Shown: positions 1 through 10,705, counted from the stretch's first letter. The stretch: 64,000 nucleotides of DNA from Polyangia bacterium (GCA_030429545.1 JAUIFF010000003.1:592531-656530); one strand, 5' to 3'. A program made the numbers and translations. The notes: generated by a model not told the origin, from the letters alone.

Positions 1-2836
1 CTTCACGAATAAACACCATCAGTAAAATCGAGTCGTTGACAACCACACCGGCGAGCGAAACAAACCCGAGCACGGCCTGCGAACTGAGCGGTGCCCCGAT
101 TGCCAGGTTGCCAAACACAACGCCGACAAATGCGAATGGGATGGCCAACATCACCACAATCGGCTCGAGATAGTTGCGGAACTGAAGGCTCAGAAGTACG
201 AAGATGGCAAACAGGCCAATCACCATTCCCCGCTCCATCGAACCGACGGTTTCGGCCGATTGCTCGATCTCTCCACCCACAGCAAAGCGGACATCGCCAA
301 ACTCCTGCTCGAGTTCCGGCAGGCGCTCCTCCATAAATCGTCGCATCAGTGCCGAGACATTGATGACCTCGCGATCCACCCCGCCTGTTACAGAGACGGT
401 CCGGACCCCACCAATTCGGTTGATGGCGGCGTAGGAGCGCGAGCGTTCAATACTTGCCACCGCAGCCAGGGGGGTGACGGTGGCATTGCCCTCGGCATCG
501 GTCACCGGAATCATCAGGTGTTCGAGGTCTGTCACGGTATCGCGGCCAGACTGCTCGAGCTCGACAAACACCTCAAACTCCTCGCCGTTGACAAACAGGT
601 TTTCAACGCTCACGCCCGAAAGCGTCGACTGGATTTGCTGTGCCAGCGTCTGGGGCGTAAGCCCCGTTGCCCGCACCCCTGGTCGCAGCTGAATCTTGAT
701 TTGAGCGGCCCCCGGTTGAAGGTCGTCGGTGAGGTCGGTGGTGCCCTCAATCTCCTCAAACCATTTTTGGACAACACCGGCGACCTCCTTGAGTCGGACG
801 AGGTCGTCCCCTTGGAGACGAATTTCGATCGGATTTCCGCCGGGTCCTCGTCGCCCACCGCCACCGATTTTGGTCACTGCCGAGCGATTGACCGGACCGA
901 TGGCTTTGCGCCACTGGGTCGAAAAATCGGCCAGGCTTGTGGACCGCGTCTCCACACTCAACAAGTCGACCGAAACCGTCGCTAGGTGAGGACCGGTTTC
1001 CTCAAAGTCTGAGTTGTAGTTGAAGCGGGCGGATGTACTGCGAACCAGCGAGTCGCCGCCGGGTTGTGGGTTGGATGTCGCAACCTCCTGGGCAGCTTGA
1101 ACAATTCGCTCAACCTCCTCCTTAGTCTGCTCCAAACTGGTCCCGGGTGGAAGTGCGAGCCGATACTCGACAACATCACCCTCGGTATCGGGAAACGCCT
1201 GGTAGCGCAGGGTCCCGCTTGTGACCAAACCCGCCGCCACAATCAGCGATGCCACCGTGAGGCCGAGCGTTGCGTAGCGAAAGCGTATTGCCAAGTCGAC
1301 CACCCGACCGACGATGTTTTCACGGATCGCCGAAAACACCCGGTCAAAACCCTGACGAAAACGATTGGGACGGGTACTCGTTGGTGGGATGTGGCCCAGG
1401 TGGTTGGGCAAAATCAAAAATGCCTCCACCAAACTCACGGCTAATACTGCTACCAAAATGGCGGGAATGACCTGGAGCGTGCGCCCGATTCGCCCATCGA
1501 TCGCGGTCAGAGGCACAAACACACAGATAGTCGTCACAAACGAGGAAAGCACCCCGCCGGCAACTTCGCGAATGCCATCGATTGAAGCCTGTACCGGCGA
1601 CTTGCCCCGTTGCCGATGGGTCGCCACATTCTCCGCCAGCACAATCGCGTCATCCATCAACAGACCGATCGCTACCAACAGGCCCATCATCGACATCATG
1701 TTGAGGGTTTGGCCGGTGTAGTTCATCACAAACACCGCACCTAAAAATGACACCGGGAGGCCGGCCGCAACCCAAAACGCGAGCCGGATGTTGAAGAATA
1801 GGCCGAGCACAATAAATACGAGAATGAGGCCTTGGATGCCGTTGACGACCAGTAGCTCGAGGCGCTCGCCAATCACAGAGGTCACATCGTTGGAAATCGC
1901 GAGCTGTACCCCCTCCGGCTTACGCTGCTCCTCTTCGGCTAGTACTCGCTTGACAGCTGCCAACACCTCAAGGCTGTCCTGGCTCGATGTCTTGCTAATA
2001 TTAAGTGTCCCGGCACGTGCACCGTTAAAGTAAGTTTGGTCCGACTCAACCGAAAATGTATCCTCGATATTGGCGATTGCTTCGAGTCGGACCTCCCCCC
2101 CGGCAGTCCCCGACTTCAAGACAATACTGGCAAGTTGCTCGGGTGTGACGCGCTTGTCTGAGTAGCGAACAAGCAACTCACCATCATCCATCTTGAGCGA
2201 CCCGAGCGGACTGTCGAGGCTCTGGGCCCGGATCGCGGTGGCGACCTCGGACACCCCCACCCCAAACCGGGCCATGGCAGACCTGTCGAGCTTGACCTTG
2301 AGTTGGTGGGTCGAAAACCCGGCAAGCGAAACCAACGAGATTTCGGGATCGGTGAGCAACGCCCGACGGACCCTCTCGCAGTAGCGCTTGAGCTCCTGAC
2401 CCGACATCGGGCCCGTAACCGCAACCGAAGCGACCTGGGCAGTCCGCGACATCAGCGATGTCGTCGGAGCATCCTCCATCCCTTCCGGTAGATCCTTGAC
2501 GGCATCGACTGCGGCCTTGACCTCGGCGAGCACAACTTCTGGCTCGTACCCGTCGGCGATTTCGAGGGTGACCGAGGCAGAGCCTTCGCGCGCGCGAGAA
2601 GTCATGGTGTCGACCCCTTCCACGCCGCTGATTGCCCCCTCGATGCGGGTCACAATGGTCTCGTCGATCACCTCGGCATCGGCCCCCGCATAGCTCGCTC
2701 GCACGCGAATCCGAGAGGCCTCAAACTCTGGATAGGTCTCGCGCTGCAACTGTGGCAGGGCCAGAACTCCCAACAATATAAATACCAACATCAAGAGGTT
2801 GGCAGCTGTCGGGTGGCGGGCAAAATAACGAATCAT
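1..2836 (-). CDS. RND-family efflux permease (AcrB/HAE1 type), 3' part cut by window edge
   Basis: Inner-membrane proton-driven exporter of the AcrB/MexB class; substrate unknown. The frame opens with MIRYFARHPTAANLLML, the usual first transmembrane helix, and stays open to base 1 without a stop, so about 945 of the usual 1,000-1,050 residues are present. The helix-4 proton-relay motif GLLMDDAIVLAEN (bases about 1635-1675) keeps both aspartates expected in this family. A large periplasmic porter loop lies between helices 1 and 2. The start ATG overlaps the stop of the upstream adaptor gene by ATGA (2833-2836), so the two are translationally coupled and probably one tripartite pump; no outer-membrane channel gene is in the window. 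The family assignment is secure, the substrate is not. Confidence 0.95.
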   Translation of the reverse strand, partial: MIRYFARHPTAANLLMLVFILLGVLALPQLQRETYPEFEASRIRVRASYAGADAEVIDETIVTRIEGAISGVEGVDTMTSRAREGSASVTLEIADGYEPEVVLAEVKAAVDAVKDLPEGMEDAPTTSLMSRTAQVASVAVTGPMSGQELKRYCERVRRALLTDPEISLVSLAGFSTHQLKVKLDRSAMARFGVGVSEVATAIRAQSLDSPLGSLKMDDGELLVRYSDKRVTPEQLASIVLKSGTAGGEVRLEAIANIEDTFSVESDQTYFNGARAGTLNISKTSSQDSLEVLAAVKRVLAEEEQRKPEGVQLAISNDVTSVIGERLELLVVNGIQGLILVFIVLGLFFNIRLAFWVAAGLPVSFLGAVFVMNYTGQTLNMMSMMGLLVAIGLLMDDAIVLAENVATHRQRGKSPVQASIDGIREVAGGVLSSFVTTICVFVPLTAIDGRIGRTLQVIPAILVAVLAVSLVEAFLILPNHLGHIPPTSTRPNRFRQGFDRVFSAIRENIVGRVVDLAIRFRYATLGLTVASLIVAAGLVTSGTLRYQAFPDTEGDVVEYRLALPPGTSLEQTKEEVERIVQAAQEVATSNPQPGGDSLVRSTSARFNYNSDFEETGPHLATVSVDLLSVETRSTSLADFSTQWRKAIGPVNRSAVTKIGGGGRRGPGGNPIEIRLQGDDLVRLKEVAGVVQKWFEEIEGTTDLTDDLQPGAAQIKIQLRPGVRATGLTPQTLAQQIQSTLSGVSVENLFVNGEEFEVFVELEQSGRDTVTDLEHLMIPVTDAEGNATVTPLAAVASIERSRSYAAINRIGGVRTVSVTGGVDREVINVSALMRRFMEERLPELEQEFGDVRFAVGGEIEQSAETVGSMERGMVIGLFAIFVLLSLQFRNYLEPIVVMLAIPFAFVGVVFGNLAIGAPLSSQAVLGFVSLAGVVVNDSILLMVFIRE

Positions 2837-4374
2837 TGTCCCGCTCCGTTTCCTTGGGTCGCGGCGGCAATCCGCGCGGCTGCGAGGTCATCGACGCGTG
2901 GACTGAGCTTCATACCCGCCACCGCCGGTACGAGGTCGGTCAACACGACCTGTTCGCCCTCACTGATTCCCATGCTTATACAAATGAAATCCTCCTGGGC
3001 GATGGAAACCTCGACCGGGCGTATTTCTAACCGGCTATCCCGGTCCACAACCCACACACTGCCATCGTGGATGGCCTCGCGCGGCACTGCGAGGCAGCTT
3101 TCCGTGCCCGCCCGCGTGAGCTCCACTTCGACATGCATACCAGGCGTGAGTCGGGGCTGATTTGGGTTGTCGCGCGACCGGGGTTCTTGCACCTGCACCA
3201 CCACGCCCATGGTGTGGGTCGTACTGTCGATCCCCTCGAACCGGCGAAACTCCGCCGGCCAGTGGGCATCCATCCCCTGGCTCTTTAGCGATACCGCTGC
3301 CTGGATGTTGCGCCCCGGCCCACGCCTCGGTCGACCTTGGCTTTCGGAATTGATTGCTTGCGCAACTTTCCCATCGGTTATCGGTGAGCTCGCATCGCCT
3401 GCGGGGGCCTTGACTTTGGACTCAGGGTTTTGTTGCGATGACTCCTCAGAGGTTGCAGGCTCGCCACCCGACTGAGCCTCGCCTGGTGGGCGTCGCTGCC
3501 CCGGTTCTGTTGTACCTGCATGATTGTTTCGACGCCCGCGCCGGCGCATCAGCGGAGTCACGCTGGCGAGCGAAAGTTGGGCCGGGACTTCCATAACATC
3601 GACGGCATCGCCCACCACCAATACCTGGCCTGCACTGATTGCCTGTCCCTCAATGGCATTGACCTCGCGGATCCGCATGGTGAAGGGAGCAACGATTTCT
3701 GTGCGGGAAAGGTCGAGGGCCGCACCCGCGACTCCGGCTTTTACCTGCTCAAGGTTGGCCTGCAATACCTTGCGACTGGCCGGCAATTCATTGAGCGTAT
3801 TTTTGTATGTGAGTACCGAACGCTCGGCCGACAAAACATCTCGTTCGGCGGCCTCGACATCAAGTAGCGAAACAGTACCCTGGTCGTAGAGCTCCTTGAG
3901 GCGTGCGTAGTCCTTGCGCGCCAGTGCCAACACCTTTTGCTCGACCGCGAGGTTGTTGCGAGCACTGGTTTCGCGTGCCTTGATTTCGCTAATCTGCGCC
4001 CTGGTGGCCTTAACCGTGGCCTGGGTACGATCTTGTTCAATCGCATAGGCACCCGGATCGATCTTAAATAAAACTGTCCCCTCGCGTACTAGGCGGCCAA
4101 CCTCAAGACGCTCGTGGGCTTCGACCACCCGTCCGCCAACTTCGGCCAGCCCCTGCCAGTTGCGTTGGGCCTCGACAATGCCATAGCCAACAGCTCGAGC
4201 AACGGCGGTATGCGAGGCCACCTCGAGCACACGAACAGCTTGCCCGCCCTCGCGAGCGCGGCGACGTTTTGTTGGCTCATCCGCGCGATGCAGCCAAAAA
4301 AACATCACCACACCAGTGGCGGTGAGTCCAGTAAATACGAGGGTTCGACGAAGAATGAGGGCGAAGCGAGACAC
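2833..4374 (-). CDS. RND periplasmic adaptor (membrane fusion protein, HlyD/AcrA type)
   Basis: Adaptor subunit linking the RND permease to an outer-membrane channel. It starts at GTG 4374 with a membrane anchor (residues about 9-27), followed by a lipoyl half-motif (GGRVVEAHERLEVGRLVREG), a long coiled-coil hairpin rich in Ala, Glu, Arg and Lys (about 115-215), the second lipoyl half (IVAPFTMRIREVNAIEGQAI) and a beta-barrel. An unusual low-complexity insert rich in Gly, Pro, Ser and Arg (about 275-350) interrupts the barrel; I do not know it from typical AcrA proteins. The C-terminal membrane-proximal domain is recognisable (LAVPREAIHDGSVWVVD). It is first gene of the operon, overlapping the permease by four bases. 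No promoter was recognised in the GC-rich upstream region. Confidence 0.93.
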   Translation of the reverse strand: MSRFALILRRTLVFTGLTATGVVMFFWLHRADEPTKRRRAREGGQAVRVLEVASHTAVARAVGYGIVEAQRNWQGLAEVGGRVVEAHERLEVGRLVREGTVLFKIDPGAYAIEQDRTQATVKATRAQISEIKARETSARNNLAVEQKVLALARKDYARLKELYDQGTVSLLDVEAAERDVLSAERSVLTYKNTLNELPASRKVLQANLEQVKAGVAGAALDLSRTEIVAPFTMRIREVNAIEGQAISAGQVLVVGDAVDVMEVPAQLSLASVTPLMRRRGRRNNHAGTTEPGQRRPPGEAQSGGEPATSEESSQQNPESKVKAPAGDASSPITDGKVAQAINSESQGRPRRGPGRNIQAAVSLKSQGMDAHWPAEFRRFEGIDSTTHTMGVVVQVQEPRSRDNPNQPRLTPGMHVEVELTRAGTESCLAVPREAIHDGSVWVVDRDSRLEIRPVEVSIAQEDFICISMGISEGEQVVLTDLVPAVAGMKLSPRVDDLAAARIAAATQGNGAGQ

Positions 4375-4610
4375 GGGCTCGGCGAGCCTATTTCAGCCCT
4401 GTTTAGCGGGAGCCCCCACCGCGTAAACCATTCGCAAACAGTCGTCCAACGAAGATGCGGACTGGTTCGCTCATCGTCGTCAGTCCGGCGGGGCTCAACG
4501 GGAGCGCAGTGGTACTCCCCACTGGGACCCCAGGCAGCCTTGCCAAAGAATCACAAGACCTGACCTTTACAACATCGAGACAAACTCGTGTCCGGCGAAG
4601 ATATCGGTGG

Positions 4611-5201
4611 CTACTTGGTAAGCGAGCCCATCGAAAAACCGATTGTTGAATAGTCGTCGTAGCCGTATTGGGTGGCATTGTAAGGAGCTTCCGCTCCCCA
4701 CTCAACATGGACATGGGTGGCATTGTCAGCGTTGACCCACCAACATGAGGAGTTCTCCCAACGCTTGGTGTAACCCAACACCGGCTGGCTGTACCACGGG
4801 AACGTATCGCCCTGTTCAACCTGGACGTCGTCGAGGTGGGCGTACGACATCACCCCGACCTTTTGGTGGTGCCGGTTTCGCACGTCAATGATCACGATCT
4901 CGCCACCATCGACACCACCGCAATCGAGTTCACCGCGATAACGAACGTAGCCGTAGTAGCCATCGTCGTAGTAGTGGTGGGTGTAGGTTCGCCAACGCAC
5001 GGTTTGTACCGTCGACTCATCGAGCGGAATGAGGACATCAACCGAGTACTGGGCATCGCTGATGTAGGAGGCGTGGGAGGTCGGGGACTGGTTGCCCCAA
5101 CGACCCGCGTTGATCGGCGGGCTAATGGCAATGTAGCTGGCGTGAACTTCCGCAGCAGTAAAAAGTCCCAGGGTGAGTGTGATGGCGAATGAAAAGCGCA
5201 T
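4611..5201 (-). CDS. Small secreted protein of unknown function
   Basis: Protein of 196 residues with a clear signal peptide, MRFSFAITLTLGLFTAAEVHA, cleaved after AxA. I chose ATG 5201 over an in-frame ATG 27 bases upstream because GGAGA sits five to six bases before it and the signal peptide begins exactly there. The mature part is rich in Tyr, Trp, His and Asp (for example THHYYDDGYYGYVRY) with two or three cysteines. It looks like a beta-rich extracellular domain; I recognise no family. It stands alone between the efflux operon and the giant kinase gene, all on the same strand, separated by about 240 and 180 bases that show no other gene. Confidence 0.7.
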   Translation of the reverse strand: MRFSFAITLTLGLFTAAEVHASYIAISPPINAGRWGNQSPTSHASYISDAQYSVDVLIPLDESTVQTVRWRTYTHHYYDDGYYGYVRYRGELDCGGVDGGEIVIIDVRNRHHQKVGVMSYAHLDDVQVEQGDTFPWYSQPVLGYTKRWENSSCWWVNADNATHVHVEWGAEAPYNATQYGYDDYSTIGFSMGSLTK

Positions 5202-5378
5202 GAGTTTCTCCAGGGCTCGGCAACCCACCCTCCTAGTTGCCGCACCCGGAGAAAGGTTCGAATAAAAATCAAAAAAATTTCAGGCGTGCGCTCGCGCGCG
5301 GATGCTTGGGGGAGAGCTCCGCACGAGCCAACGCAGGCCGCTGGTCCGGCGACGCTGGTCTAAACCACTCGCTCGCAG

Positions 5379-8300
5379 TTACTCCACGGCTTCTGGTAGC
5401 GAAATGGTAAACGTTGAACCACGCCCGACTTCGCTCTCGACCGAAATACGCCCCCCCAAACGGTCGACGAAGCGGGCGGCAACGGCCAAGCTCACGCCTG
5501 TGCCCTCAAACTTGCGGGAGGGAGAGTCATCAACTTGATAAAATGCAGTAAACAGATTGCTACGGGCATCGTCATCAATTCCCGGACCGTTATCGGAAAC
5601 CGCAAAGTTTACCCAAGGGCGTTCGTTTCGGGTTGTGCTCGAGACTTGAAGTTCGACGACGCCATCCGAAGTAAATCGACAGGCATTGTCGAGCAGAGTG
5701 GTCAGACAATAGTGAAGCATGTGTTCGTCGGACTGCAGACGGGGCAACTGCGACGGCAGTTGCTCGCGTAGCGTGTTACCGCTTCTTGCCGCAGAGTCGG
5801 CGAACGCAACAAGCAGACCATCGACTAACTTTCGTAGGTCGATTTCCTCGTACTTCGTTGCCCGTGCGTCCGCTTCGATTCTAGTGAGCTCTAAAAGTGA
5901 GCTGACGGAGCGAAGCAGGCGAATGCCTGCGCGATGGATCGATCGCAAGTCCGAATCAAACCCTTCGGTCTCACCATGTTGCAGGCTTTCCGACATTAAT
6001 TCAGTATATCCCAATATCGCATTAAGTGGGGTTCGCAGCTCATGCGACATGTTCATCAAGAAGCGAGTCTTCACCCGATCTGCAACGAGGGCAGCGAGCC
6101 GGGCTTCGTTGAGGCGTGCGTACAGGTGAGCGTTGGTTAAGGAGATGGCGATCTGAGCCGCTAACTGGCGAATCAGAGAAATACGACGAATGGTGAATGC
6201 CCCGGTTGCAAGGTTATTTTCGAGGTAAACAATCCCGAGAAGTTCGCCCTGATGCATCAGAGCGAAGCACATCAAAGAGCGCACTGAACTTGCGATGATG
6301 TGAGGATCTTGGCTATGCACAGGGTCAAGCTTCGCATCGTTGAGCACGATATCTTTGTGCGCACGGCGAACCCGGTTGATAATCGAGTGCGGAAGCTGAA
6401 GCTCGTCGGTTAGCGGCAGCTTTTGATTCACGGTGACCTCGACCCCGGAGGTCGTGCTTACAGCTTCCGCCTCAACGCGCAGCTCATCTTCGAGTCGAAG
6501 GAGCAGTACCCCCCGGGACGCACCCGCATTCTCCACTAGAAGGGTGGTCAATCGCGACAAGAGTCGGTCGAGCGCGAGCTCACTCGAAATCGCCCGACTT
6601 GCTTTAATCACAGTGTCGAGGTCGAGGGCGACTGTCGTGGTTGCTCGCGTCTGCGGGGAGCTCGAGTGCGTTGTTGTGATGGAGTCCGCCGCGTCCGGTC
6701 GCTGCTGGACAAACCCTTCAAACTCGTTCGCCAATTGCTGCACCTTGGCGAGGGCTCCCCAACTGCGGTACGCCAGTATCGCCTCTGCGGCATAGGCCCG
6801 TGTCAGGATTGGGTATTGCAGGCGATGGGCATAGCGAAGTGCGCATTCTGCCGCGAGAGCCTCGATATGTGGCATTTCGTGCTGGCGAGCTTCAGCGATC
6901 GCGCGGTTGTAAAGACGCATTGCACCGCCCTCGTCGCCTCCGACACGCGCGAGCTCTGCTTCGACAAGTGTAGCTCGAGAACCGTAGTTGCCCGGTGCGG
7001 TTCGGGCCCAAGTTTTAAGCGACCTAAGTCGCTGTTTGACCCGCCGTCGTAACTTTCGCGGCCTTGTGGCTGTTGGGATCACCCGTGTCAGCACCAAGGA
7101 TTCATAGAAGTAAAAGTCGGCAATGATCGCGCTACCAAATGCAACTTTCGTCCGTGACCGGGCCAGGTTAAGAGCTGCCATCGCCCCGTCGTTGTCCATC
7201 GCTAGGTAGCAGCGGATAACCTCATAGTAATGATAATAGAACATGACCAGCGGCGTTGACTCGTCGCTGATACCTGCCCGGAACGCCTCTTCATCAAATG
7301 GGCCACGACCATCACTTTCTTTGGTGCCGGGTAAGACCCGGCCAAAAAGGTGCAGCATGTAACGAATCGTAGCGGTTTGATCCGCGAGTTGACGCCGCCG
7401 TACAACTGGCAAAATTTCGCTACAATGCTCCACAACTCGCGCGAGACAGCTTCCGTCGATCACCATCAAGAACGCTTCTGTGACCGTACTATAAATCCCG
7501 TAGATAAAGTCACCGTTGGCAAACCCAGTTTCGGTCGCCAACCGCAGGTCCTGCTTGACTTCGGTAAATGGCTGAACCCAGACCCCCATAAAAGTAGTGC
7601 TAAACAGAATAGTCTTAGCTGCCAGCTCCGTGTTGTTGTAGCGCTCGTTGAGCGAGCGGGCGATCTGTGCCAGTTCATGAGCTTCGCGGTAGTGGCCGAA
7701 TGCTCCGGACATCACCAACCCGACTCCGACAAACCCGTAGGCTGAAATATCGCAAAGGCCGTGGCGCAACGAGAGGTTGGCGATCCGCAAAAGAATGACG
7801 GATGCGAGGTTGGTGTCGACAAAATACGCGGCCGCGGCCATCGACATGAGCACACGAAGCTCGGCTTCGCGGTCCCGATTATCAAGTTCTGGGAGCTCCA
7901 AAATTGCAGCAGCCGGTCCGCGGTGAAGGCGTTTGAATGCGGCAAAAGCCTTGAGAACCGAGAGTGTTGTCGCATTTTTTGGTAACCGGCGGCGGAGAGC
8001 TCGTAGACCGCTACGCCCGCTTTGTAGCGCGGTAACTAAATCGCCCCGGTTCGTCTCCAATGTCGCCCGGAGTGCATACAGCATTGCACGATCCCGGGGT
8101 AAGCTTGTATGCTCAAGAAGTGGGACAAAGATCTTGACAGCCTGCTCAGGATGCCCCGCGAGGTACTCACACTCAACCCGAGCACGCTCGAGCTTCCACT
8201 TGAGGGCCGGGTGCTGCTCCCATGCCTGCGCCCCCAAAAAGCCGACCGCCGCGGCTAAAAAACCACAGGCTTCGTGGTAGGCGGTTGATACTTTGGCCCG

Positions 8301-10526
8301 CAAAGCCGCTCGTACCAGCAACTCAGCGATGGCCGGATCCTTGGCGATAGGCCCAGCCGCGGCAAAGTGCCCGGCAATGATAAAGAGGTTTGATTCGTCG
8401 TCAGCGTTGTCGGCGAGCAGCAGCCGCCGACCGATATCGATGTGGATAGTTGCTCGCTTGTCGGCGTCGAGCAACTGGTAGGCTGCCTGCTGCACACGGT
8501 CGTGAACAAACTCGAATTCGGCACGACGGGTTTCATCGCGAATAAACTTGTAGTCGTCGCCAACCGGACGAACGAGACCAGCTGAGACCGCCGGCCAAAG
8601 GTTATCTAGGACCGCTGCTGGTGTGGTTGAAAGTAGTTGGCCAAGTAGATGTATATCAAAATGCCCACCTACTGCTGCTGCTGTCTCGAGCAGCCGGCGA
8701 CAGGTTTCATCCTGTTCGTGGATCCGCTCGGTGACAAGAGCAGCAACATCGTCGGGGAGCTTGGCTGTGTCGACCGCGGCCAGCGACCACGCCCAGCTTG
8801 CGTTTTTTGGATCAAAGTAGATCGCGCCTAGCTCGTGGAGTTTGCTGAGTACAGCACGGACAAAAAATGGGTTACCGCGACTCAAGTGATGGATTCGTTG
8901 CGCGAACTCGAAGACCGCCGCCGGCTCGCTATGGAGAGTCGCCGACACCCATGTACACACATTTTCGACAGACAGTGGTGTAAGCGCAATTTCTGTAAGG
9001 CCCACCTCGGCGTCCCTTAGTGCCTGCAACACACGGGTCAGTGGGTGACTGGCCGAGACCTCGCCATCGCGATATGTCCCGATCCAAAGAATATGTGCGA
9101 GCTCAAAGTCGGTGGCGAGGTCCTCGATGAGTTTGAGAGTGGCGAGATCAGACCACTGCAGATCGTCGAGAAACACAGTAAGTGGTCGGTCTTCCCGAGC
9201 GAGCGAAATCATAAACGCACGTAGTACGTTGTGGAAACGATTTGCCGACTCGGTTGGTGGCATTGCCGGGACCGGCGGTTGTGGCCCAAGTAGCACTTCA
9301 AGCTCAGGTATTAGTTCGACGAGCAGTTGCCCACTTCCACCGACCGCGGCGCAAACAGTTGTCCGCCACATTTCGAGCTCACGCTCAGGTGCTCCGAGAG
9401 TCTGATTGATGAGTGTACGCAGGGCAGTTGCCAGGGCTGCGTAGGGTGAGATATGTGCAAGCGCATCAAACTTACCAGCGACGAATGCTCCCCGACGTAC
9501 TGCCATGGTTCGCTGGAGTTCGTGTACCAGCACCGACTTGCCGATGCCCGCGGGGCCACCAATGAGCACACACTCATTGCTACCGAGACATGCCCTGTCG
9601 TATGCATCGCCTAGGCTCTTGAGTTCCCGGGAGCGACCGACAAGCGTACTTGCTATCACAAACCGCTCATGGGTTTCGTGGCGTCCGACAACAAACGTGT
9701 CATCGACCCCCTGCTCGATGAGGCGCAAATCAGTAAGCAACCCCTCGGCGCTTTGATAGCGGTTCTCGGGCTGCTTTTCGAGCAGATGCATCACGAGGCC
9801 AGCAAGCGGTGCGGGGAGGTTTGGGCGACGTTCTTTTGGTGAGAGCGGGTGCCGAGCAATATGGGCGTGAAGCAGCTCGAGTGTATCTGTTACCTGAAAT
9901 GGTAACTCTCCACATAGAAGCTCGTAGAACGTAACACCGAGTGAGTAATAGTCACTTCGGTAGTCGACTGGCCGATTCATCCTCCCCGTCTGTTCGGGTG
10001 AGAGATAGGCGAGACTACCCTCTAATATATTAAACGTTTGGCTTGAGAGGCGCTCCTCAGAAAGCTGCGAAGCGATACTAAAGTCGGCTATTGCCAGCTG
10101 TCGCCGATCGAAATGGACAATCAGGTTGTCCGGCTTAATGTCTTTATGGAGTATGTTTGCACTGTGGATATGCCCCAGAGCTTTGACCGCTGCCTTTGCG
10201 ACCCAGAAGAAATCATCGAGTGACAACCCCTGTGGCGGAATTTTGCGGCGAAGAGACTCGCCCTCAAAGTCTTCAAGCACCAAAGCAGGGCGGGAGCCCG
10301 AGCCAAGCAGTTCGAGTGCGGAAACCACACCGGGACCATCTAGTTTTTTGAGCAGCGTGAATTCGTGGCGAAGGCGTGCCACGTCGCGAATCGGAGGATG
10401 CTCGTGGCGCACAGTCTTGAGGATTACCGGCCTGTTGTCGCGAACACGACGGGCCCGAAGGACCTGTGTTCGTCGTCCGTGGTGCACTTGGGAAGTGACC
10501 CGGTACCCAGTAAAACGCGAGTTCAT
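5379..10526 (-). CDS. Ser/Thr kinase - AAA ATPase - GAF - histidine kinase giant signalling protein
   Basis: 1,715-residue multidomain sensor. Order: protein kinase domain (residues about 8-265, HKDIKPDN catalytic loop, SPEQ activation-segment end), AAA/predicted ATPase (Walker A GGPAGIGKSVLVHEL near 325), a long alpha-helical TPR-like middle, a GAF domain (about 1290-1450), and a histidine kinase (H-box FLMNMSHELRTPLNAILGY near 1490, N-box LLDNACRFT, G-boxes SDNGPGID and GTGVSLAV). This architecture is established in cyanobacteria and myxobacteria. The magnesium-binding DFG of the kinase reads DFS, and the glycine-rich loop looks weak (QVHHGRRTQV), so catalysis by the first domain is uncertain. 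No transmembrane segment is evident, so it is probably cytoplasmic. No receiver domain is fused or adjacent. Confidence 0.93.
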   Translation of the reverse strand: MNSRFTGYRVTSQVHHGRRTQVLRARRVRDNRPVILKTVRHEHPPIRDVARLRHEFTLLKKLDGPGVVSALELLGSGSRPALVLEDFEGESLRRKIPPQGLSLDDFFWVAKAAVKALGHIHSANILHKDIKPDNLIVHFDRRQLAIADFSIASQLSEERLSSQTFNILEGSLAYLSPEQTGRMNRPVDYRSDYYSLGVTFYELLCGELPFQVTDTLELLHAHIARHPLSPKERRPNLPAPLAGLVMHLLEKQPENRYQSAEGLLTDLRLIEQGVDDTFVVGRHETHERFVIASTLVGRSRELKSLGDAYDRACLGSNECVLIGGPAGIGKSVLVHELQRTMAVRRGAFVAGKFDALAHISPYAALATALRTLINQTLGAPERELEMWRTTVCAAVGGSGQLLVELIPELEVLLGPQPPVPAMPPTESANRFHNVLRAFMISLAREDRPLTVFLDDLQWSDLATLKLIEDLATDFELAHILWIGTYRDGEVSASHPLTRVLQALRDAEVGLTEIALTPLSVENVCTWVSATLHSEPAAVFEFAQRIHHLSRGNPFFVRAVLSKLHELGAIYFDPKNASWAWSLAAVDTAKLPDDVAALVTERIHEQDETCRRLLETAAAVGGHFDIHLLGQLLSTTPAAVLDNLWPAVSAGLVRPVGDDYKFIRDETRRAEFEFVHDRVQQAAYQLLDADKRATIHIDIGRRLLLADNADDESNLFIIAGHFAAAGPIAKDPAIAELLVRAALRAKVSTAYHEACGFLAAAVGFLGAQAWEQHPALKWKLERARVECEYLAGHPEQAVKIFVPLLEHTSLPRDRAMLYALRATLETNRGDLVTALQSGRSGLRALRRRLPKNATTLSVLKAFAAFKRLHRGPAAAILELPELDNRDREAELRVLMSMAAAAYFVDTNLASVILLRIANLSLRHGLCDISAYGFVGVGLVMSGAFGHYREAHELAQIARSLNERYNNTELAAKTILFSTTFMGVWVQPFTEVKQDLRLATETGFANGDFIYGIYSTVTEAFLMVIDGSCLARVVEHCSEILPVVRRRQLADQTATIRYMLHLFGRVLPGTKESDGRGPFDEEAFRAGISDESTPLVMFYYHYYEVIRCYLAMDNDGAMAALNLARSRTKVAFGSAIIADFYFYESLVLTRVIPTATRPRKLRRRVKQRLRSLKTWARTAPGNYGSRATLVEAELARVGGDEGGAMRLYNRAIAEARQHEMPHIEALAAECALRYAHRLQYPILTRAYAAEAILAYRSWGALAKVQQLANEFEGFVQQRPDAADSITTTHSSSPQTRATTTVALDLDTVIKASRAISSELALDRLLSRLTTLLVENAGASRGVLLLRLEDELRVEAEAVSTTSGVEVTVNQKLPLTDELQLPHSIINRVRRAHKDIVLNDAKLDPVHSQDPHIIASSVRSLMCFALMHQGELLGIVYLENNLATGAFTIRRISLIRQLAAQIAISLTNAHLYARLNEARLAALVADRVKTRFLMNMSHELRTPLNAILGYTELMSESLQHGETEGFDSDLRSIHRAGIRLLRSVSSLLELTRIEADARATKYEEIDLRKLVDGLLVAFADSAARSGNTLREQLPSQLPRLQSDEHMLHYCLTTLLDNACRFTSDGVVELQVSSTTRNERPWVNFAVSDNGPGIDDDARSNLFTAFYQVDDSPSRKFEGTGVSLAVAARFVDRLGGRISVESEVGRGSTFTISLPEAVE

Positions 10527-10609
10527 GCCTGTGAGGACAGTTTATTCTCCCACACTCAACTGCGGCGAGACATCTACCAATGCAGTGGCGCTTCCTGAAA
10601 TGTCTATTG

Positions 10610-10615
10610 TATAAT
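10610..10615 (+). promoter_or_regulatory. Possible -10 element before the glutathione transferase gene
   Basis: A perfect TATAAT stands in an otherwise GC-rich spacer between two divergent genes, about 90 bases before the downstream start codon. No convincing -35 hexamer is found 16-18 bases upstream, so this is only a candidate. Confidence 0.3.
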
Positions 10616-10705
10616 CATGCGTTTGTTCGCGCACCGACGTGCTCGTTCGCGCAGGTCACTGGGATCTTGCTTGACGATCATGCCACTTCGATGTCATGAA
10701 AAGTT

